Shown one piece after another: positions 32,539-41,604 of a stretch of 64,000 nt of DNA. The stretch spans positions 62,001 through 126,000 of the forward strand of contig NZ_STGX01000014.1 in assembly GCF_004912155.1 (NCBI RefSeq), in the 5' to 3' direction. Under the pieces are notes generated by a model. The model was not told where the DNA came from. It saw only the letters and a program-made list of their open reading frames with translations, and did no database searches. The first letter of the stretch is position 1; every line of letters starts with the position of its first letter. Position numbers and translations under genes: made by a program. Source of the stretch: Glycomyces paridis (lineage in GTDB: Bacteria > Actinomycetota > Actinomycetes > Mycobacteriales > Micromonosporaceae).

Positions 32539-33027
32539 ATGTCCGTCATATCTCCCAACGACATTGCGGTTGACTCGAACGGCAATGCACTGATCGAACT
32601 GACCACCGCGACCAGGGAACAACTCGAAGCGGCCGCCAGGCACACGCCTTGCCCGCTCGCGCTCGTCGTCCTCGCCGACATGTCGACCGACGAAGTACTG
32701 TTCGGCCTTAATCGTTGGCGACGAGAGTACGAACTCCCCGGCGGCATTGTCGAGGACGGCGAGTCGTTCCTCGCGGCCGCGAAACGCGAACTCCAAGAGG
32801 AAACGGCGATCAGGGCCGAGACTCTCGATCTGGTCGGCTACGCGAGGTTCACACTGACCAAGCCGCAACGCGAGGAGCTCGGGGCGGTCTACTTCACGCG
32901 CGTCGCCGACCCGCAGCCACAAGCCGGCGAGGAACTACAGGCCTTCGTCTGGAGAAAGCCGCTGAGCGAGTCGGCACTCCCGATCGCCGCGCTCGACGAC
33001 GCGATCGCAGCGTGGGCTACATCGTAA
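32539..33027 (+). CDS. NUDIX hydrolase domain protein
   Basis: A 162-residue protein with a full Nudix box at about residues 69-91: Gly69, Glu75, Arg83-Glu84, Glu87-Glu88. Thr89 stands where Gly is usual. The three Glu residues bind the metal that activates water for cleavage of a nucleoside-diphosphate-linked substrate. The start follows GAGG and lies directly after the membrane-protein gene. The substrate cannot be predicted; size and lack of extra domains suggest a house-cleaning or regulatory role. Confidence 0.85.
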   Translation: MSVISPNDIAVDSNGNALIELTTATREQLEAAARHTPCPLALVVLADMSTDEVLFGLNRWRREYELPGGIVEDGESFLAAAKRELQEETAIRAETLDLVGYARFTLTKPQREELGAVYFTRVADPQPQAGEELQAFVWRKPLSESALPIAALDDAIAAWATS

Positions 33028-33162
33028 GGCTCGACCGCAACGCACAGTCGCAGCGAGCGCTCGAACCCAGGCTCGGCTCGCGCCACCAACGACTACGACC
33101 TCCGCCGCCGCCCTCACCTGCTACAAGAAACTCGCCAGGTTACGGCGCTCCGAGAGCGGCCA

Positions 33163-33618
33163 CTAGGACACGTGCCCAACACGCCACTCTGCGTCCAGGT
33201 CACTGCAAGAAATGAGGACGGAGCCGATGGTCAACCGGATCTCATGGGTACAACCCGATTCGGCTGGAAGAAGCTCGTCGAGGAGCACCTCCAGGTTCGC
33301 CCGGGTGTCAGGATCTCGCCTCACCGAGAAGTCGGTGACCCCGGAATAGCGGATGACCAGGACTGGCTCCCTGGGGCCCGCAAACGCACGAAAGGCCAGT
33401 CGAGCGCCGGTGCCGCCGTCATCGAGAGGATCAAGCCTCACCGAGTCCAAGACCAGCGACTTCAGGCATCGGTCGCCGAACGCATAGTGCCCTGGATCGG
33501 TCGCAAAGGCTGCCGCCCCGCGCGGGAGCTGATCGCCCCACCGCTCAAGCCAATCCAGGTACCGCGTCGGATCGAGGGAGAAGCCGTGATCATGACTCTG
33601 GATGTCGATGTGCTGCAT
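33163..33618 (-). CDS. Hypothetical protein
   Basis: A 151-residue protein, apparently soluble, with a beta-rich second half (RLAFRAFAGPREPVLVIRYSGVTDFSV, THEIRLTIGSVLISC). The ATG at 33618 is chosen because GGTGAAGG precedes it at proper spacing; an upstream ATG would add 19 residues without ribosome site. The last residues (ISCSDLDAEWRV) recall immunity-type or DUF-type proteins found near integration hot spots, but no family is recognised. Confidence 0.65.
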   Translation of the reverse strand: MQHIDIQSHDHGFSLDPTRYLDWLERWGDQLPRGAAAFATDPGHYAFGDRCLKSLVLDSVRLDPLDDGGTGARLAFRAFAGPREPVLVIRYSGVTDFSVRRDPDTRANLEVLLDELLPAESGCTHEIRLTIGSVLISCSDLDAEWRVGHVS

Positions 33619-33776
33619 GGAACCTTCACCCGGATGTTCGATTGAGCCTACGGCCCAGCGCTTCGCAGAGGCCATATTACTGCGAGGGCCTCACCCCGCA
33701 CGAGCTCCGCCTGTGCCGACCACAGCCCCTCCTTGGCCTGAACCCGTAAGAACCAACTGAGACATGCTTTTAGGCT

Positions 33777-34808
33777 GTGCAGGTGAACTCCTTTGCAAGC
33801 GCGATCCTGGCGCCCGTATGCGCACTGGGGCTATTGGTGGCGTGTGATGATGCCGAACCGGAGGCCATCGCGTCTGAGGACATCGACCGGATCGAGACGT
33901 CCCTGGTCAACGGGTCGGAACTGCGTTGGGAGTTGACCCAGGCGGAAGCGCGGGTGGCGACCGAGTGCATGGAGGACCAGGGATTCTTGGCGCATGAGAC
34001 GAGCCTGCTGCACGGTCGGGTCATGCCCTATCGGTTCGAAGGGTTCGCCTCCCCTTACAGTCGCATCCCGACGGTGGAGCAGGCCGAGCTTTTCGCCTTC
34101 GGCCACTGGGTCAACCTCGGCTACACGCCTGAAGCGGCGTCGATGCGCGAGGACTTGGACTATCTCGCCTACGCCGCCTCCGACCTGGGTTGGAGGGACA
34201 TGACCTTCGTCCCCGGCCACCAGGAGTGGAAGGAGACCGACGAGGCGTACAAGGCCGAGTGGATGGCTGCGTTCCTCGGCGAGGAGCGGGCCGCGGCGCC
34301 AGCCGGAGAGGTCGACCTGCTGCCGTTCGGCGGATGCGAACTGGTGACGATCGAAGCGGTCTACGGGCAGGCGGCAACGGTGGACACCGAGAGCGGCACC
34401 TACTGGACCAGGCCCGATATGGAGAGCCCGCTCACCTGGACCGGCGACGGCGAGCTGTATCGGGAGCTGTCCGCCGAATACGCCGAACAGGAGGAGCGCT
34501 TCCTCGACTGCGTCGAAGAGCGCGGTCATGGGAGGTGGCAGTTCGACGAGTCGGGGATGCTCCCGCTTCAACAACACCTTGCCGCGGTGTACGACGACGA
34601 GTCCGCGGCCGACGACCCGATGGCCTACGAGTTCGACATGGCGGCCGACTTCGCCGAGTGCGCCCAAGACGCCGGTCTGCGGGACGGCGCAGAAGAGGAG
34701 TGGGCGATGCTCTACGTCGACCGCCTCATCGACCGCGAAGCCGAGATCCACGCCTGGGAACAGCAAGTCGCCGACCATCTCGCGAACGCCCAGGAATACC
34801 TCGCCTAG
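33777..34808 (+). CDS. Putative secreted lipoprotein
   Basis: A 343-residue protein. The N-terminus (SAILAPVCALGLLVACDD) is a lipoprotein signal with Cys near residue 23. The mature part is strongly acidic, rich in Glu and aromatic residues, and contains pairs of widely spaced Cys (ATECMEDQG, FGGCELV, FLDCVEERG, FAECAQDAG), the last two in similar contexts. The start is GTG 33777; GTG 33783 is equally possible. The type occurs as uncharacterised lipoproteins in actinomycetes. No enzyme motif is seen. Confidence 0.75.
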   Translation: MQVNSFASAILAPVCALGLLVACDDAEPEAIASEDIDRIETSLVNGSELRWELTQAEARVATECMEDQGFLAHETSLLHGRVMPYRFEGFASPYSRIPTVEQAELFAFGHWVNLGYTPEAASMREDLDYLAYAASDLGWRDMTFVPGHQEWKETDEAYKAEWMAAFLGEERAAAPAGEVDLLPFGGCELVTIEAVYGQAATVDTESGTYWTRPDMESPLTWTGDGELYRELSAEYAEQEERFLDCVEERGHGRWQFDESGMLPLQQHLAAVYDDESAADDPMAYEFDMAADFAECAQDAGLRDGAEEEWAMLYVDRLIDREAEIHAWEQQVADHLANAQEYLA

Positions 34809-34828
34809 CACGGTTGGAACCGTCCGGC

Positions 34829-35167
34829 TCAGCCTTCTCGACGTGACGCACTCTTCTCCCAGAGAATCCGCCGCGCTTCCTTCGTGTCCAGCAACCGAAG
34901 TCCATGTTCGGCCCAGCCCCGGAGCGCCTCGTCGGATGAATCGAGCTGGTCCGCAAGCACCGGCAGCCCCTTGTCCGATCGCGCCGCACCGATCAGCTCC
35001 AGCAGCCAGCAGCGCAGTCCGTGATCGTGGCGTTCAGCTCGAAACTCCGCAATCAGCGCGTCGATGTGCTCGCTTGCCGCCGGAAGCAACGCATGGAACC
35101 CGTCCTCCTGGCGCTGCGGGCTATGGCTTCGCATCTGCCGCATCGCATCACGAAACACACGGTCCAT
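34829..35167 (-). CDS. Short HEAT-repeat-like protein
   Basis: A 112-residue all-helical protein. Helix pairs such as CWLLELIGAARSDKGLPVLADQL and EALRGWAEHGLRLLDTKEARRIL have the spacing and Ala/Leu pattern of HEAT repeats (two to three repeats). Such proteins act as protein-binding scaffolds or immunity factors. It lies convergent to the lipoprotein gene with 20 bases between stops. Confidence 0.7.
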   Translation of the reverse strand: MDRVFRDAMRQMRSHSPQRQEDGFHALLPAASEHIDALIAEFRAERHDHGLRCWLLELIGAARSDKGLPVLADQLDSSDEALRGWAEHGLRLLDTKEARRILWEKSASRREG

Positions 35168-35261
35168 GAGAGCCAGGCTACCGCCCAGACGGCCCCACCA
35201 ACGGCGGCGAGGCGCGCCCTCGCCGGCAGGCGGTCACCAGGCGAATGCGCTCAACGGTTCA

Positions 35262-35295
35262 ATACTGATGGGTATTCAATACCGGTGAGTATGCT
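35262..35295 (+). promoter_or_regulatory. 31-base dyad and -10 element ahead of the TetR gene
   Basis: ATACTGATGGGTATT (35262-35276) and AATACCGGTGAGTAT (35278-35292) match as inverted repeats in 12 of 15 positions around one base. A -10-like TATGCT (35290-35295) overlaps the right arm. The TetR ATG is 11 bases further on, so the mRNA is leaderless or nearly so. It is a natural autorepression site. Confidence 0.6.
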
Positions 35296-35306
35296 AGGCT
35301 TCGGTC

Positions 35307-35948
35307 ATGACCGACTCCAACCCGCCTGCTGTCGCCAGGCGGACGCCGCGTGCCGAGGTTCGGCGGCGGCTCCGCGAGGCCGCCGCGCAAGAGTTCGCCG
35401 AACGCGGCTACGACGAGAGCCGCCTGGAGGACATCGCCGCTCGCGCGGGGTTCACCAAGGGCGCCGTCTATTCGAACTTCAAGTCGAAGCAGGAACTGTT
35501 CGGCTCGGTCCTGGCCGACCGCGCCGACATCGAGCTCAGTGCGGTCACGGACCACCTTGCCGCCGTCGACGACGTCAAGGAAGCCGTCGCCGACGCGGCC
35601 AGGCTCGTCGCGGGCGAGATCACCGGCGACACCCAACGCGGGCAGCTCGGTTTCGAGTTCGCTTCACGTGCCAGGCGCGATGAGCAGGTTCGAGACGTCC
35701 TCGCCCCGCTGCGTCGGTCCCAGAGGCAGGCCGCAGCCGAGTTGCTCGCCGCCGTGGCCGAACGGTTGGGCGGTGACACCGCCGTCGAACCCGAGCTGGC
35801 GGGACTCATCGTCCACTGCCTGAGCAACGGCCTGTCGATGGAGCACGCCGTCGACCCCGAGGGCGTCGACGGCGCGACCGTCGAAGCGGCCATCGCGGCC
35901 ACACTCACCGCGCTCCTTCCCGCCGACCGAACTGGAGGGAACCGATGA
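35307..35948 (+). CDS. TetR family transcriptional regulator
   Basis: A 213-residue regulator. The N-terminal DNA-binding domain (about 12-60) reads RRRLREAAAQEFAERGYDESRLEDIAARAGFTKGAVYSNFKSKQEL, a textbook TetR helix-turn-helix. The C-terminal ligand domain is helical and AcrR-like. It overlaps the following lipoprotein gene by four bases, so regulator and lipoprotein are one operon, probably repressed by the regulator through the dyad at 35262-35292. Confidence 0.92.
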   Translation: MTDSNPPAVARRTPRAEVRRRLREAAAQEFAERGYDESRLEDIAARAGFTKGAVYSNFKSKQELFGSVLADRADIELSAVTDHLAAVDDVKEAVADAARLVAGEITGDTQRGQLGFEFASRARRDEQVRDVLAPLRRSQRQAAAELLAAVAERLGGDTAVEPELAGLIVHCLSNGLSMEHAVDPEGVDGATVEAAIAATLTALLPADRTGGNR

Positions 35949-36685
35949 AGACCACCCCGATCGCGGCGGCCCTCGGATTCGCCCTGACCGTGGCACTCGG
36001 CGGGTGCGCCAGCGGGACCGAGGACACCACCTGGGACCTCGGCGCGTTCAGCGGCGACCTGACCATCGAGATCGCCGGTGCCGACCTCGACCTTCGCGAG
36101 GCCGGGCCAGGCGATGCGGAGGAGGCGATCACCGTCACGCGCCACGCCACCGCCGGCCGCGACATCGAGGCCGATCCTTCCCTCGACAACCAGATTCTCG
36201 ATCTGACCGCCGAATGCGGCTTCAGCCTGGTCGGCGACTGCACGATCGGCTACGAGGTCACCGTCCCGCCGGGGACCCCGGTGACCGTCAGCGGCGACAG
36301 CGGCTCGGTCACCGCCGTCGCCCTCGGCGCCGCGACGACCATCAGCACCGACAGCGGCGCGATCACGATCGAGGAGGCCGCAGGCCCGCTCGGCCTGCGC
36401 ACCGACAACGGCGCGATCGCCGTCCACGACGTCTCCTCGAGGAGCGTCGAGGCCGTCTCCTCGAACGGCGCCGTCGACCTTGGCTTCGGCGAGGTCCCCG
36501 ACGAGGTGAGCGTCGCCACGGAGAACGGCGCGGTCACCGTCTCAGTTCCCGCGGCCGACTACCGGGTCACCACGACGACCGACAACGGCGCCATCGACAA
36601 CGACCTCACCGATTCCGGCACCAGTCCCCACCGCATCGACGTCACCACCGAGAACGGCGCGATCAAGCTGCGCAACGGCGATTGA
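35945..36685 (+). CDS. DUF4097-like lipoprotein with beta-repeat structure
   Basis: A 246-residue exported lipoprotein (signal ending LGGCAS, Cys22). The mature part consists of recurring short units (VTAVALGAATTISTDSGAITIEEA, LRTDNGAIAVHD, VSSNGAVDLGF, TENGAVTVSV, TTDNGAIDNDL, TENGAIKLRN), each with NGA(I/V). These are rungs of a right- or left-handed beta-solenoid, as in DUF4097/adhesin-like proteins of cell envelopes. It is co-transcribed with the TetR gene; an envelope role is inferred. Confidence 0.85.
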   Translation: MKTTPIAAALGFALTVALGGCASGTEDTTWDLGAFSGDLTIEIAGADLDLREAGPGDAEEAITVTRHATAGRDIEADPSLDNQILDLTAECGFSLVGDCTIGYEVTVPPGTPVTVSGDSGSVTAVALGAATTISTDSGAITIEEAAGPLGLRTDNGAIAVHDVSSRSVEAVSSNGAVDLGFGEVPDEVSVATENGAVTVSVPAADYRVTTTTDNGAIDNDLTDSGTSPHRIDVTTENGAIKLRNGD

Positions 36686-36795
36686 CCGCCCCGCGGTCAC
36701 TCCGCCGCCCACCGCCGAGTCGACGCATCGCCCTCGATCCCGAGGCGACCGTCCAGGACCGGCCCCGCACCCACCCTCCCGAAAGGCGCTGGACC

Positions 36796-37950
36796 ATGCG
36801 CAAGGACTACATCGACTGGCTCCGCAACCTCGCCATCCTGTACTTGATTCCGTACCACACCGCCCGCGTCTTCGACGGCCTCAACGACTTCTACATCAAG
36901 GGCGAACCCAACGCCGTCGCCGATGTCGTCGTCTCCGCGTCGTACTGGTTCATGCCGCTGCTGTTCCTGCTCTCCGGCGTGTCGAGCCGCCATGCCCTCC
37001 AGAAGCGAACGGCGGGCGCGTACGCGCGCGAGCGCTTCGCCCGCCTGCTGGTGCCCTTCCTGTTCGGCTGCCTCCTCATCGTCCCGCCCCAGGCGTACTA
37101 CGCGATGCGGTTCCACCTCGGCTACCAGGGCGACTACCTGGACTTCCTCGTGAAGTACTTCACCGACTTCTCCGACTGGTCCGAGTACGCCGGCGGCATC
37201 TCCCCGGCGCACCTGTGGTTCATCCTGTTCCTGTTCGTCATCTCGCTGGCGCTCCTGCCGCTGATGACCCGCCTGGGCCGCCACGACCGGCTGCCGCGCC
37301 CGCTGCGCGGTGCGGGCCTGGTCCTCGTCCCCTCCCTGGCCCTGGCCGCCCTCGCACTGCTGCCCGACCTCAGCGGCAAGAACATCTTCGTGTACGCCGC
37401 GTACGTACTGCTCGGATTCATCCTCGCCGCCGACGACGCCCTCGACCGCGTCGAGCACGTCCGCAGGGTCTCGCTGGTCGTCGCATTGATCGGTGCCGCG
37501 GGCATCGCGGTCGAACTGGCGGTCCTCGGTCCGGACTCGGGCCCTCTCGCGGCGGCATGGCGAGCCGCCGCCACCTGGGCGGCGGTACTGGCGATGCTCG
37601 GCTACGGCAAGCGTTACCTCAACGTCCGCTCGAAGTTCACGGCCTACTTCAATCCCGCGGCCTTCCCGGTCTACATCGTGCACCAGACCATCCTGGTCGC
37701 CGTCGGGTTCTATGTCGTCGGCGTCATCGACCACGGGGCGATCCCATTCGCGCTCATCGCCGTCGGCACATTCGTGCTGAGCTTCGGCGCTTACGAACTC
37801 CTCCGCAGAACCGGGCCCACCCGGTTCATGTTCGGACTCAAGAGCACACGATCGGCCGCGATGCCGCTCCCGAGCCGGGGGAGGAGTGCGGCAGTTCCCC
37901 GCTCGGTGTCGCAGGGGCGTGTCAGACTCTGGAGTTCCCGAGAACGGTAG
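36796..37950 (+). CDS. Acyltransferase family integral membrane protein
   Basis: A 384-residue protein of the Acyl_transf_3/OpgC type with about ten helices. It opens RKDYIDWLRNLAILYLIPYHTARV, in which the Asp-Trp-Leu-Arg and the His are the conserved positions of this family, and has HLWFILFLFVISL near residue 138 and VHQTILV near 295. Members transfer acyl groups to sugars, lipids or cell-wall polymers. The final 45 residues are basic and poorly hydrophobic and may be a spurious extension. It is likely co-transcribed with the TetR/lipoprotein genes (110-base gap). Confidence 0.85.
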   Translation: MRKDYIDWLRNLAILYLIPYHTARVFDGLNDFYIKGEPNAVADVVVSASYWFMPLLFLLSGVSSRHALQKRTAGAYARERFARLLVPFLFGCLLIVPPQAYYAMRFHLGYQGDYLDFLVKYFTDFSDWSEYAGGISPAHLWFILFLFVISLALLPLMTRLGRHDRLPRPLRGAGLVLVPSLALAALALLPDLSGKNIFVYAAYVLLGFILAADDALDRVEHVRRVSLVVALIGAAGIAVELAVLGPDSGPLAAAWRAAATWAAVLAMLGYGKRYLNVRSKFTAYFNPAAFPVYIVHQTILVAVGFYVVGVIDHGAIPFALIAVGTFVLSFGAYELLRRTGPTRFMFGLKSTRSAAMPLPSRGRSAAVPRSVSQGRVRLWSSRER

Positions 37951-37958
37951 GAGGCGTC

Positions 37959-38324
37959 ATGTCCATTGAATCGGAAGTCCAGGTGGTGGCGGAGGAGTTC
38001 GGGATTGCGTTGCTGTCGAATGACGTGTCGCGGATCGCCGGGTACTTCACCGACGACTGGGTGTACGTCGGCCCGGACGGCATGGTCGCCAAGGCCGAGT
38101 TGATCGAGTGGATCGCCTCTGGCCGCCTCGCGCACCACACCATGGAGGCGGCCGGGCCCGAGCGTACCGTCGCGACGAGCGACGCGCTCCTGGTCACCTG
38201 TCGGCGCGTCAGTACCGGTGCCTGGGAAGGCGATCCGTACACCGCCGACGAGTGGCTCACCGACCTCTGGGTGCGGAGCGGCAACACCTGGAAGTGCGCC
38301 TTCAGCCAGAAGACACCCGCCTGA
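37959..38324 (+). CDS. SnoaL/DUF4440-like (NTF2 fold) protein
   Basis: A 121-residue protein with the cone-shaped NTF2 fold pattern: a long N-terminal helix (EVQVVAEEFGIALLSNDVSRIAGYF), then DDWVYVGPDGMVAKAELIEWIASG and strands ending in WVRSGNTWKCAFSQ. Such proteins include polyketide cyclases and many of unknown role, and no catalytic set can be assigned. GTAGGAGG precedes the ATG at a good distance. Confidence 0.82.
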   Translation: MSIESEVQVVAEEFGIALLSNDVSRIAGYFTDDWVYVGPDGMVAKAELIEWIASGRLAHHTMEAAGPERTVATSDALLVTCRRVSTGAWEGDPYTADEWLTDLWVRSGNTWKCAFSQKTPA

Positions 38325-38386
38325 GACCTTCGGGAGGCCTCGACTGCGGCCGGTCAGGGCGCAGGCCGGTGGATAAGGTTTGCTGC

Positions 38387-40378
38387 GTGGAGATTCATGT
38401 TGCGAAATCCGGGTCCGACGGCGCTGCCGGGACAGTCGACGCGCCGCTTGTCAGCATTGGGGCCGCGGCTGCGTTGGCGCAGCCGGGGGACAGCGTCGTG
38501 GTGCATGAAGGTGTGTACCGGGAGTGGGTGAATCCGCCTCGGGGCGGGACGGCCGGGGCGCCGATCACGTACAGGGCCGCGTCGGGCGCGGACGGCGGGT
38601 TCGAGGCGGTCACGATCTCCGGTGCGGAGGTCGTCGACGACTGGCGGCCGCACCCGGGCGCCGAGGGGGTTTGGACGACGACGGTGCCGAACAGTCTGTT
38701 CGGGGAGGTCAACCCGTATGCGGAGCGGATCGGCGGGGACTGGTTCTTCGACCGGGTCAACACGTGGCACACCGGGGAGGTGTACCTCGACGGGAAGTCG
38801 ATGTACGAGTCGTTGACGCTCGGCGGTGTCGAGCGCCCGGAGGTCACCGAGGACTCGTTCGACCAGGCCGGCTCACTGCTGACGTGGTACTGCGAGGCGG
38901 GGGAGGAGGTCACGACGATCTGGGCGAACTTCGGGGGCGCCGACCCGGGCGAGCACGAGATCGAGATCAACGCGAGGAAGTTCGTGTTCTGGCCCGAGGC
39001 TACGGGCATCGACCACATCGCGGTGCGCGGCTTCACCCTGACCAAGGCCGCCACGCAGTGGGCGCCGCCCACCGCGCTCCAAGAGGGCCTCATCGGACCG
39101 CACTGGTCCAAGGGCTGGGTGATCGAGGACAACACGATCACCGACTCGAAGAACGTCGGCGTCTCCCTGGGCAAGGAGGCGAGCACCGGACAGAACGAGT
39201 GGGGCGCGGGGCCGAAGGGCGGCAAAGGCGGCACGCAGCGCGAACGCGAGGTGATCCAGCGGGCGCTCGCCCTGCGCGGGCCCGACGCGGGCGAGGCGCG
39301 GCCGTGGCATCGCGACCATGTCGGCTCGCACACGGTGCGCCGCAACACGATCCGCGACTGCGAGCAGGCGGGCATCGTCGGGCACCTCGGCGCGGCGTTC
39401 TCGACCATCGCCGACAATCACATCTCCCGCATCCACGTGAAGCGGCAGTGGCACGGCGCCGAGGTCGCCGGGATCAAGCTGCACGCGGCCATCGACACCG
39501 TGATCAGCGGCAACACCATCCACCACACGCACCGCGCGCTGTGGCTCGACTGGCAGGCCCAGGGCACCCTGGTGCGGCGCAACGTCTTCTACGCCTCCAC
39601 CGCCGAGGACTTCATGGTCGAGGTCTGCCACGGCCCGTACCTCGTGGACTCGAACCTGTTCCTGTCGCCGTGGTCGGTCAAGGACATGGCCACCGGCGGC
39701 GCCTACGTGCACAACTATTTTGCGGGCCGCATCGCGAACTGCACCGAGCACCAGCGGTACACCCCCTACCACCTCCCGCACGACACGGCCGTCTACGGCG
39801 TCTCGAACATCCTCGGCGGCGACGACCGGTTCTACAACAACGTCTTCGTCGGCGACGGCGCCGAACCGCAGGACGGCACGGCGCTCGCGAGCTTCTGGAA
39901 CGGTGCCATCGACATCGACGGCGTGCCCGGCCAGGCGACCTTCGTCCCGACCCCCGTGGGCACCTCGCAGTACGACGCGTACCCGACGCCCGAGGAGTAC
40001 CCGAACGAGGACGGCGGCGCGCTGGCCGGGCCCCGCCTGCCGGTCAGCGCCGAAGGCAACGTGTACGCGGAGGGCGCCGAGCCGTTCCGGGCCGAACCCG
40101 CGCCCCGTGTCGTCGGCGCGTCGCCGGTACGCGTCGAGGTGCACGACGCCGACGCGGGGACCGTCCGCGTCGAGGTGGCCGAGGCCGGGCCCGTCGTCGC
40201 CCCGGTGACGACCGCGCGCCTCGGGACGAGCTACCAGGCCGAGATGGGCTACACCGACCCCGACGGGTCCGATCTGGACTTCGGCACCGACTTCGACGGC
40301 CTGCCGCGCGACCAGGTCGTGCCCGGTCCGTTCGCGGTCCCCGGCACCCGGATCGTGAAGGCGCCGGGCCGCCGGGGG
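38387..40378 (+). CDS. Right-handed beta-helix (pectate-lyase-like fold) protein, stop codon missing
   Basis: About 664 convincing residues beginning (GTG) VEIHVAKSGSDGAAGTVDAPLVSIG, the classic start of beta-helix polysaccharide-active proteins, then WVIEDNTITDSKNVGVSLG, HTVRRNTIRDCEQAGIVG, TVISGNTIHHTHRALWLDW as helical rungs. Such proteins degrade or bind uronic-acid polysaccharides; there is no signal peptide. The 3' end converges on the lacI-type gene, and no stop exists where the protein should end (after about TRIVKAPG). The frame runs antisense through the regulator to 41659. A TGA one phase off lies at about 40355. The end given is where coding support stops. Confidence 0.75.
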
Positions 40379-41401
40379 TTATGCGGGCGGGGGAGCGGCG
40401 GTCTCCCGCTCCACCAGGCGCACTTGGAGGGTGGTCGCCTGCTCGGGCCTGGCCTTGCCCGCGAGGCGGTCCATCATGAGGCGGACGGTCTCGGCGGCCT
40501 TGCCGGGGAGGTCCTGGGCGACGGTGGTGAGCTTCGGGGTCACGTAGGAGGCGATGTCGGCGTTGTCGTAGCCGACCACCGAGACGTCCCCGGGCACGGA
40601 GCGCCCGGCGTTCGCGAGGCCTTCGACCACGCCGATAGCGAGGAGGTCGGCGGTGGTGAAGACCGCCGTCACGTCGGGGCGCTCGGCCGCGAGCCAGCGC
40701 CCGTGGGCCTCGCCCTCGGCGTGGCCGATGTCGACCGTGGACACCAGGTCGGGGTCGAACGCGATGCCGTTCTCGGCCAGGACCTTGCGGTAGCCCTCGA
40801 AGCGTTCGCGCACGACGCCGGTGGCCGAGAAGCCGGGTCCGGCGAAGGCGATGCGCCTGTGGCCCAAGGCGATGAGGTGGCGCACGGCGAGTTCGGCGCC
40901 GCCGAAGTCGTCGGAGCGGACTTCGAGGGCGAGGGGGTTGGCGGAGTAGGAGTCCATCGCGACGAGGGCGACGCCGCCGATGGCGGCGGCCTTGAGGCGG
41001 TCGATCTCGCTGTCCTGGAAGCCGAGCAGGACGGCGCCGTCGAGGTTCCAGGAGCGGAGGGCCTCGGTGATCTCCTCGCGGCGGGCGATGCCGCGCAGCA
41101 TGAGGTGGTAGTCCAGGCGCCGCAGCTCGCGCTCCATCATGCCGACGACCTCGACGGTGTGCGGGTCGATCGTCAGGCTCGCCTCGCCCGCGGCGGGCAC
41201 GAGGAGGCCGACGAGGCGCGAGGTGCGGCCGGCGAGGCTGCGGGCGGAGGCGCTGGGGATGTAGCCGCGCTCCTTGACGATGCGCATGATGCGCTCGCGG
41301 GTGGCCGCGGAGACCCGCGACTGCTTGCCGTTGACGACATTGGACACGGTCATGAGGCTGACGCCGGCCTCTGCCGCGATGTCCTTCAGCGTGACGCCCA
41401 A
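40379..41401 (-). CDS. LacI family transcriptional regulator
   Basis: A 340-residue LacI repressor. The N-terminal domain VTLKDIAAEAGVSLMTVSNVVNGK is followed by the hinge YIPSASARSLAGRTSRLVGLLVP and the periplasmic-binding-protein-like sugar domain (TAVFTTADLLAIGVVEGL, DVSVVGYDN). It is divergent from the GH13/sugar ABC operon, whose promoter carries a fitting operator (41518-41537). It therefore most likely represses alpha-glucoside genes in the absence of inducer. Confidence 0.93.
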   Translation of the reverse strand: MGVTLKDIAAEAGVSLMTVSNVVNGKQSRVSAATRERIMRIVKERGYIPSASARSLAGRTSRLVGLLVPAAGEASLTIDPHTVEVVGMMERELRRLDYHLMLRGIARREEITEALRSWNLDGAVLLGFQDSEIDRLKAAAIGGVALVAMDSYSANPLALEVRSDDFGGAELAVRHLIALGHRRIAFAGPGFSATGVVRERFEGYRKVLAENGIAFDPDLVSTVDIGHAEGEAHGRWLAAERPDVTAVFTTADLLAIGVVEGLANAGRSVPGDVSVVGYDNADIASYVTPKLTTVAQDLPGKAAETVRLMMDRLAGKARPEQATTLQVRLVERETAAPPPA

Positions 41402-41480
41402 CGGGGCTCCTCTCGGGGTGTGCTCGGCGGCGGCTCCGGCACCGGCAAACGTTCTCGGTCCACCTGCGCGAAATCCGCCG

Positions 41481-41537
41481 TTGACAAGTGTGACATCCGT
41501 GGTCTAACATTCCGAGCTAGGTATAGCGCTAAACCTA
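41481..41537 (+). promoter_or_regulatory. Sigma-70-type promoter with LacI operator for the GH13 operon
   Basis: TTGACA at 41481-41486 and TAACAT at 41505-41510 are separated by 18 bases, the best promoter in the window. TAGGTATAGCGCTAAACCTA (41518-41537) is a 20-base palindrome with one mismatched pair and the LacI-type AGCGCT centre. It covers the predicted transcription start, where repressor binding would block initiation. Confidence 0.8.
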
Positions 41538-41604
41538 TCATGCGCTGGGACATCACCATGCCCAGGGCCCTATTTTCAGCGCGTCAGCAACGAACGGAGC
41601 CACA

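Noticed and set aside
37921-38386. NTF2-like gene as the start of a polyketide cluster
   Set aside because: SnoaL/DUF4440-type folds are common outside such clusters, and no ketosynthase, carrier protein or cyclase is nearby.
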